Source: Trileptium ribeirensis
Lineage: Eukaryota > Nematoda > Enoplea > Enoplida > Thoracostomopsidae
NCBI GenBank assembly: GCA_030248225.1
Contig: JASANE010003529.1
Coordinates: 1-64,000, forward strand
Direction of reading: 5' to 3'
DNA length: 64,000 nucleotides
A program made the position numbers and the translations under genes. The notes under the pieces were generated by a model, which saw only the letters and a list, made by a program, of their open reading frames with translations, searched no databases and was not told the origin of the DNA. Shown in pieces: positions 1 to 11,447 of the stretch (its first letter is position 1; each line of letters opens with the position of its first letter).

Positions 1-767
1 TTGTTGCGAATAACTGCTGGTAATTCTACGTATGATGATGCACGAAGCGGTTGATAGATGCATATGTGAATGTCTGCGTGCTTGACATCTTCCAGTATCC
101 ATCCAGATCCGCGCGCTTCAAAGTCTTCGAATTTCTTCAATAGTTCATTAAAGATTTCCGTAATTTCGTGGTCGATGGTGAATCCTGGAAGAATCGTCCG
201 TACATTGCTGTTGAACTGCGCTATAACAGTTGATCCGACCAATTTGGTTAGCATGCACTGAACGCTCACCCATAATTTGACCCCACGACCTCGTTCATGA
301 TGTACTAACTTTTCCATTGTTGACCGCGAATCGTTGAGGAACACGTTGAGGTCCTTGACGACACGTTTGGGTACAATGTAGTAGCTCCGAACATATCCTT
401 TGAGAGCTTTGATCCATTGATGTAGATTGACGGTGTCTGTTTCATCCACGAACATTGACTGCTGCTTGCAACCATTCGTCATCACCATTAGATCGCCTTC
501 GATGCGTCGCGCTTTGAATGATGATCCACCCTCCACGTTGCCAATTGAACGCTTGATCGTTGCTTTGGGTGGTTGACCACCACATGCACCATGTGTTTGT
601 TGTCCATGCCACCGCTTGATGTGTCGAGTGAGTGCATCCTTGCGACAAAACCTCTTTTTACATTGATCATATTTAATATCCATCGCTTCGTGAACGGTAT
701 TGAAATGACGAGCCATATGATCACGTCGCGTGAACTTCATATTGCATACGTTGCATACGAATGCCAT
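1..767 (-). CDS. N-terminal part of a C2H2 finger protein of the Polinton/adintovirus DNA polymerase type (partial)
   Basis: The minus strand is open for 255 codons from the ATG at 767 to the window edge, so the C-terminus lies outside. Residues about 5-26 form a complete C2H2 zinc finger (CNVC...H...H). A second finger follows (residues about 33-55), but its first Cys is Tyr (KYDQC), so it probably cannot bind zinc. After a linker comes a block with GSGWILEDV, then YQPLRASSYVELP, at residues about 222-251. From memory this 'GSGW...PLRGSSYIPLP' block precedes the polymerase part of large proteins in arthropod genomes that carry endonuclease VII-like and protein-primed type-B DNA polymerase domains, usually linked to Polinton/Maverick or adintovirus-like elements. 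The polymerase itself is not in the window. The absence of stops over 767 bp suggests a young or still constrained copy. Family assignment is fairly confident; the element type is inferred. Confidence 0.65.
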   Translation of the reverse strand, partial: MAFVCNVCNMKFTRRDHMARHFNTVHEAMDIKYDQCKKRFCRKDALTRHIKRWHGQQTHGACGGQPPKATIKRSIGNVEGGSSFKARRIEGDLMVMTNGCKQQSMFVDETDTVNLHQWIKALKGYVRSYYIVPKRVVKDLNVFLNDSRSTMEKLVHHERGRGVKLWVSVQCMLTKLVGSTVIAQFNSNVRTILPGFTIDHEITEIFNELLKKFEDFEARGSGWILEDVKHADIHICIYQPLRASSYVELPAVIRN

Positions 768-887
768 TGCTTTTAAGAAATTATTACCGGGTATTAATGA
801 TAAATCCGAAAATAGATCGCGTAGAATTAAACACAACCAATCTTGACGAAACCAAACCTAAGAATGAACATATTTTAATATTCACGC

Positions 888-897
888 TATTATATAC
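888..897 (-). promoter_or_regulatory. Possible TATA box for the C2H2 finger gene
   Basis: Read on the minus strand the sequence is GGGTATATAATA, about 120 bp upstream of the ATG at 767. Position and sequence suit a TATA element, but the surrounding DNA is AT-rich and chance occurrence is likely. Confidence 0.25.
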
Positions 898-1077
898 CCT
901 CATGCAGTACCACCCGCTGGTCGGTGAATATGCAAAACCACGCACGCGCTGGTAGGGGAGAACATATTTGAGTCGTCTACCAAATCTCCGATTTTTGAAA
1001 AATGTAAGACCACGAGGAGAATGTTTCCCGATTAAGAGTAATATACCACCGTTGCGGATTGTTAAAATTTCAAAAAC

Positions 1078-1282
1078 ACTACGGTGGGTGTGTTAAAATA
1101 CCGAAAACACTATTATACCCCTACGGGTGTGTTAAATTACCGAAAACACCATTGTGCCCCTACGGGTGTGTTAAATTACCGAAAACACTATTGTGCCCCT
1201 ACGGATGTGTCAAAAATCCAAAAACAATGTAATACCCCTACAGATGTGTCAAAAATCCGAGAACACTATTATACCCCTACGG
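1078..1282 (+). repeat. 39-bp tandem repeat array, left part
   Basis: About five units of a 39-bp repeat, built around GTGTGTTAAATTACCGAAAA and CCCCTACGG. Because 39 is divisible by three, one frame stays open across the array and reads as 13-residue repeats (for example GVLNYRKHYCAPT). That openness follows from the period and is not evidence of a gene. The array is interrupted at 1283 by a hAT-type element and resumes at 2410. Confidence 0.85.
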
Positions 1283-2409
1283 CAGGGAATAACCGGAACC
1301 GGAACCAGCAACCGGAACTGTCCATTTAAACCGGATCCGGAACCGGAACCTGGTCCTCGAAATTTATATATAGTAAAACAGACGACGGAAGAAATGAAGG
1401 TATAGTGGATTTAAAATGCATTAAAAATAACTTTTACATTAAACTTAATGTATTGCGATGGTATTATTGTCTTTCTGAAACTTTAAAGACTGAGGAAGCT
1501 AATAATATTTATTTATCGATCAAATATGTCGGTTTTTGGACATTCAGAGCATAAAATGTCTTCCACTATACACCATTGCGTATACTGCGTTAAAATGGAT
1601 TGTGCTTACAAAGCTTGGAGCGTAGAATACACACTTTCGCTCTGTCTCCAGTCGCCTCCCTTTACTACACATACGTTTGTTGCATGTTCTTCTGCAGGAA
1701 ACTTAAAATTATTGGTTTATATGATTCTAAGATAAAATAATAGATAGAAGGTAATTTTCTGATCAGTGGCCAGAGACACTGTTTAGGCTTGCGTTGGACA
1801 AACAGTGCCCGTCAGTTAGATCGTAATGATGATAACTTTCTAATCAGAATGCTATAAATGAGACACACTGTGATACTGCTCGCACAGTTTCAATAAATAC
1901 AGTTCATTGCCAAGAAAGCAGTTTCTAGCTGCGTTGCAGATAATGTTAGTTTACTTCAATTTAGACTGATTTACCAAGTTTACAAGCGCACTGGCGGGTG
2001 CTTGACGCGATTTATGTTAGCCAAGAATACGCTAAGTACTTCTGCGTAAGCCATACTCTGTTACCGAGTTGCACCGGTTTAATTCAAACGTATCCCACAG
2101 ACTTCTGGATGTGTAAAATAGCTGCTACAAGCATCGACCTGGCTTTGTTAACAAACTCCTGCAGGTTATTATGAAAAATTCCTGCTCAAATTATGTGCCC
2201 TACTTACGTTTCACAGTGCAAATTGGTTAGTTAATCGTTTCTTTTGTTTGGCTGTATTGTAGCTTGATCATTGTATAATATATTACATATGTTTGGATTA
2301 CAGGATGAAGCAAAAACGTGGAAAATTTCAAACAAAATTTTTAAACCGGCATTCCGGTTCCGGTATGGTTTTTTCTCTATGCCGGAACCGGAATTCCGGT
2401 TACTCCGTG
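1283..2409 (+). mobile_element. Non-autonomous hAT-type element, copy 1
   Basis: The element begins CAGGGAATAACCGG and ends CCGGTTACTCCGTG (one change from CCCTG). It is flanked by a perfect 8-bp direct repeat, CCCTACGG, at 1275-1282 and 2410-2417. CAGGG termini plus an 8-bp duplication are typical of hAT transposons. Both subterminal regions are rich in CCGGAACC/GGTTCCGG motifs, possibly transposase binding sites. No transposase frame is visible over 1127 bp. A second copy in reverse orientation lies at 36237-37391. This copy landed inside the 39-bp tandem array, so it is younger than the array. Confidence 0.88.
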
Positions 2410-2595
2410 CCCTACGGGTGTGTTAAAAATCCAAACACAATGTAATACCCCTTCAGATATGTCAAAAATCCGAAAACACTATTATACCCCTTTGGGTGTG
2501 TTAAATTACCGAAAACACTATTGTGCCCCTACGGATGTGTTAAAATACCGAAAAACCTGTTACACCCTGGTGTATATTTATTGGAAACAGTGCAA
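2410..2595 (+). repeat. 39-bp tandem repeat array, right part
   Basis: Continuation of the 39-bp array after the hAT insertion, with about four more diverged units (GTGTTAAA..CCGAAAACAC..CCCCTACGG). Unit identity fades after about 2560. Confidence 0.8.
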
Positions 2596-4155
2596 CGTCC
2601 TTATGAACATGTCAAAATGGTGAAAACAATGCACCACCTTTACAAATATGCTACATTGAAAACAATGGAAGAATGTTAAGGTAGCATAATAGTTTGAATG
2701 ACGTTACCCTTACTAGATTTATTTAAACAGTATATTAGCATTGTATAACTGGTTAAACAAGTTACCTAAATGAAGATACCTGAGTAAAACCTGTTAACTA
2801 ATTAGTTGACAATGATGTGAATAATGCCGTGGAATACTGAAATGAGCACCAAATAAATCTATTAAAACACCCGGAAAACAAAACGAGGATAACACAGCCC
2901 GCAACCACCAGTTTCCAAATTTTCTACGATTTAATTCGAATTAAGCTTTTATACCAGCCAAATTTATCAAATATCAGTGTTATATTTTTTAAAATATATG
3001 TGAAAACGCTATTGACACAATAAAATATCAAGTTTACCTCGTTTGATTACAATGTATAAATTTAGGAAAACACAAAATGTCTTAAAAGTAGCTTTAAAGG
3101 TATCCACTGGATAGCTCTTATCTCCAGGATCATTTTGTTAGCTTTGAAATTTTTTATGTTCATTTTTAAGAAAGTTATGACCATTTATGCAAATCAGATA
3201 TTTCTGAATTTCTCTACTTAAAACTGTTTACATAGAACACCGGTAAACTTAATATTTACAGCTAAATGTGTATATAACTATGTATTATAAAAATAAAAGC
3301 ATACAATCTGTATATAGACACATATAAACACACAGAAACATATTTACAAACATATAAACATACATACAAACTATGCACAAATGTATATATGTTAACTTAT
3401 TTATATATTAATACATATTTATATATATATATTTAAAAATATTCATAATTGTACACGTACTGTGTATATATGTAGCGTGTATATGTGCTGTCTATATATG
3501 CACCTGTATACATGTATTAAAATCCAGGCTCAATCTCCAACACATTACTCACCACCACCGGTGGGGGGGGGGGGTAAAACCCAACATTTTTCATCTACTG
3601 ATATCTGTAGGCCGCCGTGAGTATTGCTGACTTACCTAAACCCAACGATAATAATTTGTGTGACCACGGACATTGTACCACGGTTTAATTTTTGTGTTGT
3701 GTACAAGTGTTGTTTACTATAATCTCTGCGCTAGGTAGCTATCAAAATCTCTGTTACATATATGCAACTGCTCATTTGGCACGTTATTTGAGGAACACGA
3801 TCCTTAAGCTCAATCAGCCGAATAGTTGTACCTTATTCAAATTTGAGTGTGATTAAGAGTGCCTTAACGTACTTGCTTCAAAACTGTTGTAATCTAGGGA
3901 AACAACCTAGTGGGCACGAACTGCGTAGCGGGTTTGTAACATTCCAAGAAGCCCACCACTACACAAGTCTGGACGCCAGTTCATTACTCGTAAAATAAGT
4001 TGTTGCATGTTAGCAAGCTGCCGGTCTCTAATGCATGTACCTGCCAGGCAGAGTAAGTATATATGCCAACTTATATTTTTCATTTTTATGTGTTTTCATA
4101 TCCCAAATCTGTCATAGACTTTGCATTCCTAATTGAGACTGAGCGTTCGAAGCGA
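2596..4155. other. AT-rich stretch without recognised genes
   Basis: I see no coding signal here. It holds low-complexity TATA/TGTATA tracts at about 3240-3530, with many runs of ATATAT and TATGTA, and a run of twelve G at about 3563-3574. It lies upstream of the first recognised GCP3 exon and may be intron of that gene. Confidence 0.5.
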
Positions 4156-4159
4156 GCGC

Positions 4160-4680
4160 TAAGCGGAAAATCTTGAAAATTTCTTTTTGTTTGTTTCTAT
4201 CATTCATAACTGTGTTTCGGTGGACGGATATCGACAAGTTTTTTTATTTGATTGCAAAAGTGAAGAGGGTGATCCATTTAGTTGAACCATCTTCAGAGTC
4301 AAAATGGCAGAGACAGGTTTTTAAGAGTTCTTTGCCAAATTTGGCTATACGGGTACCAGTCCTTCGCAGCTCATAGCTCGAATCAAAAATCCGAGCAGAA
4401 TCGGCACATCGAGATCTACAACTTTGCTGAGCACAACTTTATTTGCGGGACCACTCCGTGGGCCGCTATTTAGCCGTATATGGTTTGTCGACTCTTCGCT
4501 AGAAATAGCATTTTTTAAATTTTCGTGTGTTTTTACCGTACAACTAATGTCTACTAGGTTACCAAGCACGCTCAATACGATGGTTTTGCTACCTAGAGCC
4601 CAACTTGACTATATTATACCTTTTCGTGGTGTTTCAAGGGATTTAAGGTCGACGAACCCGGTTTACGAAATGTGGTGATT
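4160..4680 (+). repeat. Dispersed repeat, first copy (partner at 60790-61330)
   Basis: The segment containing TTTTTAAGAGTTCTTTGC, GGTACCAGTC and a CACAACTTT..TTTGCGGGA block recurs in the same orientation at about 60790-61330 with moderate divergence. It encodes nothing recognisable. The two copies lie about 56 kb apart. Ends and class are unknown. Confidence 0.65.
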
Positions 4681-4684
4681 TTTC

Positions 4685-5950
4685 ATTTTTTAATTATGTA
4701 TTGCGTGCAGGCCATAGAAAATGGTCTATATATAAATATCTCTGAAAGCTGAATACAATGATTTGGTTATTTATAATCTAGCGTGCGTATTTCAATCTTT
4801 TTCTTGGGTTTTCGATGGATTTAGGATCAATGAATCCGATTTCCAGAATATAGTCTGTCTTTAATAATTGCTTGGTTATGTATTGCGTACAGGTCATCTA
4901 GAATTGCCTTTAGAGGTTTTCCGGTAAGTTTAATACGATGATTTGTTTATCCAGAGTCCGACACGAGTATCTTATGCCTTTTCAGACGTTTTCATTGGAC
5001 TTAAGGTCAATGAACCAGATTTCCAGAAAATGGTCGGTCATCAGTAATTTGGTATATGGCATCGAAAATAGTCTATATAGTCATTTTTCGGTATGCTGAA
5101 CACATGATTTGGTTATATGGATTCTAATGTGCAAATTTCACGCCTTTTCTGGATTTTCAGTGGATTTATTGTCAGTCAATCTGATTTCCAAAATATAGTA
5201 TGTCTTCAGTAGTTTGATTACGTACTGCGTCGCAGGGGATTTTTTGCAAGCATGTTTTTTGGGTCCGCAGGTGGGTCTGGACCCAAATATTTTTACGTGG
5301 ACCCAAAAAATTTTTGCTGGACCCAGGGCAATTTCGGCTTTGGAGACATCTGGTCTGCTAATAAATTCTATTACAAAGTGCAGGCTATCCAGCCGATTGT
5401 GCTTACATCTGTATATTGCTTGCTGCTGGTTTCACGGATGGCGTCATCGTTTATCTTGGCTTGGGAAAAACAGAATAATATTTATATATTTGTAATTATG
5501 TAATAATGTCAAACTGCGTTTCGTAATTACGTTTCTTTATTGTGTTAAATTTCGTGAAATGCTCGAGCCAAAAATTGTAAGTCTGTACCCAGCGTTTCAG
5601 GTCTGGACCCAAAAAATTTGCTGGACCAAGTCCATTTTGAAAAAAAATACTGTTATCAAGAATTACCTATATAGGTTTTTGCATAGGCTGAATATAGGGA
5701 CCAGCACGAATATTTTTTACCTTTTCAAATGTTTTTAAAGAGTTTAGGGTTTATGAATCTGATTTTCAGAATATCGTATGTCTTCGGTTGTTTTGGTTAC
5801 GCATTAGGTACAGGTCATCAAGAACTGTCTATATAGGTTTTCTGGTAGGCTGAATGATATGGTTTGGCTATCTAGAGATCAGTATAAATACTTGATTGGT
5901 TGTCAGTGGATTTCGATGGGTTTAGGGTGGACTAGGTTTTATGATTTTTA
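4685..5950 (+). repeat. Diverged tandem repeat, about 180-bp period, interrupted at 5237-5640
   Basis: A motif like GGTTATGTATTGCGTACAGG followed by a TCTATATA and TTTTC block recurs near 4693, 4873, 5046 and 5217, and again near 5798 after an insertion. Each unit also has a 'GATTTCCAGAATATAGT' type block. The spacing of 170-185 bp is satellite-like. No coding potential is seen. Confidence 0.6.
5237..5640 (+). mobile_element. Short insertion element (inverted partner at 46595-46945)
   Basis: This segment interrupts the 180-bp tandem repeat. Its core (about 5340-5640) matches the reverse complement of about 46600-46940, including TTTCGTAATTACGTTTCTTT and GAGCCAAAAATTGTAAGTCT. Both copies carry repeated TGGACCCAAA motifs at one end. 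Clear terminal inverted repeats and a target duplication were not resolved, so the class (MITE or other non-autonomous element) is open. Confidence 0.55.
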
Positions 5951-6079
5951 AATGGGTTCAGGGTTTCAGAGGTTTTAGGGTGCTATATACATCGAACGCA
6001 GCCTGTTACAGGTGATTAAACAAAACGATAACTTAAAAATGGAACCACGTTCGCTTCGTTCGCCCTGGCTTGCGAGTTA

Positions 6080-6735
6080 TGCGTGAGTAAACTAAAGGCA
6101 CCCCCGCCAACCATCCTATTTTGTAATTTTCGATATCGAATTGCAAGCCCTTGTTACGGAAAAAAGATTGAATTTCATTCGGATTTTCGATAACCGAAAA
6201 ATCGCAAAATGAAATTCGAGTACCAGAAATTAGACCCTCTGTTCGAATTGAAATGCAATTCAGTCTTTTCTCGGCAAACCCTTGTTACGGAAAAAAGACT
6301 GAATTTCATTCGGTTTTTTGCTAACCGAAAAATGGCAAAATCAAATTCAAGTGCCAGAATTTAGGCCCTGTGTTCGAACAGAATTTCAGCGTTTTCAAAT
6401 TGAAGAAATTCGGTTCCCTAATGCCTTATTGTTTAAGTTTGGATTATTGAGTGTTCGCGAACAAATTTAATGCAAAACTGTCTTCACAATCAAATAGAGC
6501 CTATAGTTAAGCTCTTGGTATTCGCGAACAAAACCGTGTTTAATTCAAGTTCGATAAATTATAGTTCTCAAAAATTTGGGTAATTTTACTTGAATGTTCG
6601 CGAACACAAAATATAATTAGATTTCAATCGTTTACGCCGAATTCAATTAATCAAAAAGCGTTCGGTAACAATTATTGTTTTTGCAAAACTACACAATAGG
6701 ATGGTTGGTGGGGTAAGCTTAAGTTTACTCGCGCA
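6080..6735. mobile_element. MITE with TTCGCGAA palindromes, copy 1
   Basis: Inverted ends start TGCGTGAGTAAACT and end AAGTTTACTCGCGCA, with a second matching inner block (CCAACCATCCTATTTTGT / ACAATAGGATGGTTGG). A 3-bp duplication, TTA, flanks it at 6077-6079 and 6736-6738. The interior holds three copies of a 12-bp palindrome, TGTTCGCGAACA or one change from it, at 6452, 6519 and 6595. It also has two diverged GTTACGGAAAAAAGA..GAATTTCATTCGG blocks. There is no transposase frame. TTA duplications fit the PIF/Harbinger group, but copy 3 has TCC, so the superfamily is unsure. Confidence 0.8.
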
Positions 6736-7014
6736 TTACTAGTCTAATACCTCGGGGGCATCTTCCATGCCGGGGAAATTAAGTTCAGAGCTCAATGTTT
6801 TTTCCATTAATAAATTTATACATAAATGCATGCCAAAGGTGGACTGAAAATCAATATGATAGTTGCATAAACACTGGGATGTTTGTCGAAATTTTAGCGT
6901 CAGTCCCTCCTTCTTGCGTAGTGACTTCGTTGCTAACTATGCAAGTTGCCGTTTAAACTCCATGAACCATGGTGCTGTTATAGAAAATATATATGCCGTT
7001 AATTTATATTACAG

Positions 7015-7181
7015 AATTGAGAGGTGGCGAGTTGATATCCGCGCTAGCGTCCGACTACACACATGGCAATTCTACGTGTCGTAAAATTGTTGGTCGTCTT
7101 TTGGACGCTGTATGTCGTCCGTTAAATTCTTTCTTAATGCGCTGGTTGCATGAAGGCCATTTAGATGATCCACATGATGAA
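7015..7181 (+). CDS. GCP3-like exon: gamma-tubulin complex component 3
   Basis: First recognised exon of a gamma-tubulin complex component. The predicted protein helps form the ring complex that nucleates microtubules at centrosomes. The exon follows an acceptor (TTATATTACAG) and ends at GATGAA before the donor GTAATT. It starts in phase 1 (two bases complete a codon) and ends in phase 0. The peptide contains RGGELISALA and FLMRWLHEGHLDDPHDE. This corresponds to the N-terminal (GRIP1) block of the Spc97/Spc98 family, where GCP3 has 'KGGEL...' then a 'WIYDGEL.D.Y.EFF' segment. The fit is better to GCP3 than to GCP2. The next exon starts FFIWAD, completing the expected EFF. Earlier exons were not found between 780 and 7000 and may lie left of the window. 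Confidence 0.85.
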
Positions 7182-8691
7182 GTAATTTTTGCTGATACTA
7201 TTTTGTCACATGGTATCACTAGTGATTATTATTAATCGTATAAAGATGTTATAACCTTATGAGGCAACGAATTGGGTTAATTAATGGACACCTTCATTAC
7301 AATCGCGAATCAGTTGAAACTTAACAATAGTGTACGATCCTTTGCATAGATAGCGATAAGAGTTAAAGCAATAATTATGACCAACTCAACCAACCAGTGA
7401 ACGGATTGATGGTCCACGTAGCGTTTTTAACTGTCTTATAATATTTTGTTACTTGGCTTTTACGGGTAAACATCTTCACCTTATGGGATTTAGTTTCGGC
7501 GGATATAGAACATTGTAGGGCTTGGTTAATTATCGGTGCCGGTATCACGGCTTGAGTCCAACGCCCACCGTTCGTTGCAAACAACTTCCTTGCTTCCTTC
7601 TAATTTGAAATCTTTGGAAAACAAGTGGAGGGTTTGTGTGGTTTCGTATCACTGAGGACCAATCGCTAGCGTGCGCAGTAACAGCAGTGTCTCGCAGGCG
7701 ACGGTGAAACGGAGCGAGTGTGGTTCTTTTTTTGTTATTCATGTTTCGTTATAGATGACCGCACCACTGTATTCAATGTTCCCAAAAACCTGTGCAGGTC
7801 GTTGTAAATTCCCGTCACGCTAGACAAACAAACATAGTTAGGCTGCATGATATAAACCGAGTTAGTCAACACCGTACATGGCCTTTTTAGCCGGAAATGA
7901 GGTCAAAGCTCTTAGCATTCAACTAAAGGATATATCGCGTCATGAACTTTGCTATCGAACAAAACAATTTGTTGAAATTTATCCAGTCTAAGATGAGTTA
8001 ACAGTAAAACCGAAGACAAAAAAGATTTTTTCACAATCCTTCCACCTGCGCTCACTATGGAAGCTCAGCACGATTCGGTCGATTTATTTCAATTACCCTC
8101 GTCTCAACATTCATACTTGTTTTCTTCAACTCATAGCCCAATCATAAACCCGGTCATTAAGAAATGTTGTATCTTGGCTGGAAAATAGCCACAGGCGGTA
8201 GGCGGTTTAACTACTTCAGTTACTGCTACCGTTATGGTAGCGTGACAATCGAGCGAACAGCGAACGAACAAAAAACTTTAAAATTTAAACAAAAATTTCA
8301 TTTTTCCACAAGCAAGGTGTGAGCCAGTTGTCAAAAGTTTTTTGTTTTGGTAACCTAAAATAGGTTCTTTGTTGTTTGAAGTCCAAGTTTTTAGAGTTAT
8401 TTCCAAAAATAAGCTTTCTTTTTTTCGGAATACGTAAAGAGAGTGTCGTTTTTGCGTTTTGCCTCGTTAATGTTTGTCACTTTTGTGAAGAAATACTTTA
8501 TATATCTTTACAAATCTGAATTGCAAATTAGTTTTGCAACTCTTAAACTGTGACCGACGAGCGTACCACCCGTCACCCATGCTTCGTTCATATAAACCTT
8601 AGTAACAATATTAGCTGGTCGTATCGCCAAGGTTGTGAATTCTGAGTGTTGAATTTGTAATTTATATAATATAATGTACATAACGTTATTG
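7182..8691 (+). other. Intron sequence of the GCP3-like gene before element E0
   Basis: This 1.5-kb stretch follows the donor at 7182. I see no coding block or structured repeat in it. Short frames here have neither conserved content nor splice context. Confidence 0.5.
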
Positions 8692-9060
8692 TGTAACAAC
8701 GTGACGCTGCTATATTGCGCACTTCCAAAACGCAATGCTCATACGACCCCGGCTGTCGTACCCTCGAGGGCGGACCCGTTGCACGAGTCGTACTCACTCA
8801 CACACAAGAAATCGGCGTGTCACGCTAAGGATTGCCATTTCTGCCCGTCAAGCCTGAACGCGGGTTGTCGATCGGGCGACTATTTTAAACCCCTTCAACT
8901 CGTATCGCTACAATGGTCATCGAAACACAATAAACCATGGGTTTTGATTTGAATGATGTTTATTGGTTGGCCAAAATAGTATATCAACATATTATGAGGG
9001 ATAACGTGAGCGGTACAACAAAATAATACGAATAATCATAATAAGTTGTTCTCTCGTTAG

Positions 9061-9330
9061 CTGCAGGGAATTACGGGTACGCCAAAACTGTTTATCGGGG
9101 AACCGGAAGAGTATCATACATATATCGAAGTCTTCGCCCATTTTCATAATGGATACTCATAGCTGTATAAATCGCGGCGTGAATTTGCCAAAGTTCACTT
9201 GAACCTTTTAAACGACGACAGCTGCGCTTATCTGACTCGGTACGGAACGGAAGGGAAAGTCGATGCGGTGCTCAGTTAGCTGGCTAACGGCTCGCTCGGA
9301 ATTAGGAACTCCGGTTAGTTCGGTTCAGGT
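9061..9330 (+). pseudogene. Degenerate gag-like reading frame in E0
   Basis: One frame reads about 87 codons with two TAG stops (9154 and 9277) before a third at 9316. The first two replace positions where Trp (TGG) would be plausible. It contains PKLFIGEPEEYHTYIEVF and LNLLNDDSCAYLTR. The composition (F.G.P..Y..Y...F followed by a helical stretch) resembles retroelement Gag/capsid segments. The SRRE...LN(L)LNDSCAYLTR block recurs in E2 near 21938-22000 and on the minus strand in E3 near 43585-43660. This suggests an ancestral coding region oriented from the TGACGCTGC end toward the palindrome. Identification as Gag is by appearance only; no zinc knuckle, protease or polymerase follows. Confidence 0.35.
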
Positions 9331-11447
9331 AAGCTAAAAGGCGTCTAACGAAAACACGACTGGGCGTGGGACTAAGCAGACACTATGGGGATACGGAGGG
9401 GAAGAGCAGATTCGATTCGGCTCATCCTAAACTACTGTGTATACAACAAATCAGTTGCTATGATACACGATACGAATTGATACCATAAGAGACTACAAAC
9501 AGAATGGTATACAAGGGTTATACAATGAATTATTAAAAATAGGTGAACAATTGATGTAATTGCACATAGTATTCAAGAATATACAGGCCTATGGGTAGAA
9601 ATGGTTGAGGTTTAAAGGTACGACTCCACCTCGGTGCGATGCAACGTTTTACTCACACATACGTTATGAACAATCTATGACAATGGGTACAAGTAACTTT
9701 CTTCTCGAAATCAGTAACCAGTTTACAACATTTTACCCTAGGTGCCTATGAAATTGTCCTGAAACTTTTCTAATGACGATGTTTCACTGCCCTTTGTCCT
9801 TAGGTCAGGGTTGGGTACTCTTGAAAATGATTCTTTTATCATACACCAAGAAATACGTATATATACACATTTTATCAAGCAGGAAAATTTTGAACGGCAT
9901 CTAGTGTCGGCGGTAACTTTTATGTTTAGATCCCTCTCTCAAACTTCTCCGATGGCCAGTTCATCGGGACCTAGTATACCTAGTGAGACTGGCAACGCGT
10001 GTCAGTTACGGCAAAAAGTGCTACTGAACAGTGATGTTATTACCGAGGTGAGGAGCAGGCGGAAAGACGGTGGATTTGACGTCCACTAACCATCAATGTT
10101 CTTTCAGGCGGAAGAACGCGACTGAGTTCAAGTTCGATAACATCATCCATCCTCAGCGAAGGTACAAATTGTAATATGAGCAATGTATAGTCATATATGA
10201 TCGAAACTCAAATCTCGACTCATTTCTGCGCTAAAATTTACTCTGTTGATGGCCGTTTTCCTGTCTTTACACTCGCGAACCATGGTAGACTTGGGATGGG
10301 CGTGGTCAGGTATTCCTAATTCAGCCTCTAGGTCTCGATAGGGAAAGTTAGGGACCGAATTTCCTAACTTTTCAGAATTTACTAGAGGCAAATTTTTTAT
10401 ACGTTATCGTGTATATAAAATTCAACTTATCTATCAACAGTGGGAAAGATAGTATTTCATCTTAGCAGCGAAATTTCGCACATTTTTATAAAGCGCTGGA
10501 TCGAGCTGGATTCAGGGAAAAGTGCCAAATTATTAATTTTAAGTCCAAATTGGGGTTATTAAAAGTTTCCATTCATGCTCGACTCGGCGGAACGATTTCC
10601 TGCATCCTCGAAGAAAAACTACGACAAAACTCACAGTAGTACATAAGACTAATTATTCGCTGGTTAGGAATATCAGACTCTCGCCAAACCCGAATCATCG
10701 TACCTATAATAACTATTAATGCGCAAAATCAACAATTTTACGCCAAAATCGACCTAATCAGTAACTGATGCGCCCGTATATAGAGATGTATACCGATTAT
10801 ACAGTAAATATACAACAACGATCATCAAAAGTGGGGTATCTACAAGAAGTAACACCAAAAGTATAGTGAAATTGCATACAGTTATGTGCATTTATGGTTA
10901 CGACCATCAACAAGAGAACGACGGTATAAACGTATGTAGTACATAACAATCGGTATAATCATGGTTATGCAATACAAATCAAGTATACAAATGGGTGCCT
11001 TTATGGCAAAAACCAGCAATAGGATACCATAAGAAACAACAACAATAATACGGTAATCATACGGTCGTGTTACGATACTCATATCCACCTGTTTTGATCA
11101 GGGAAACATCGGCGGTGCAGGCTGAAGTACCGGAAGATCCACAGGTATATAGCGAGAATATCGAGCGTAGTTATTCGTGGTTTGCGATACGTATAACGAC
11201 TATTAGTGAGGCGACAACATGGTCTCGTGCGACCAGTTCCTTCATACGGAAAAGTGCAGGGTGTAAACTTGTACATGAAAAATCGTTGATTACGACTCTT
11301 TTGGAGCCATATTGGTATGGGGGAATGGCTTCAATTTCCTCCAATGTTATCGTCTTCGGGGATTTAGTTCCAACGACCGTTTGATGACCAAAATGCGTAA
11401 ATGTTGTCCATTAGGCTGTGGCCAGGATTAATCTATCTCGTAACATA

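Noticed and set aside
3563..3574. Run of twelve G as a possible quadruplex or element end
   Set aside because: A simple homopolymer within a microsatellite-rich stretch, with no inverted ends or duplication around it.
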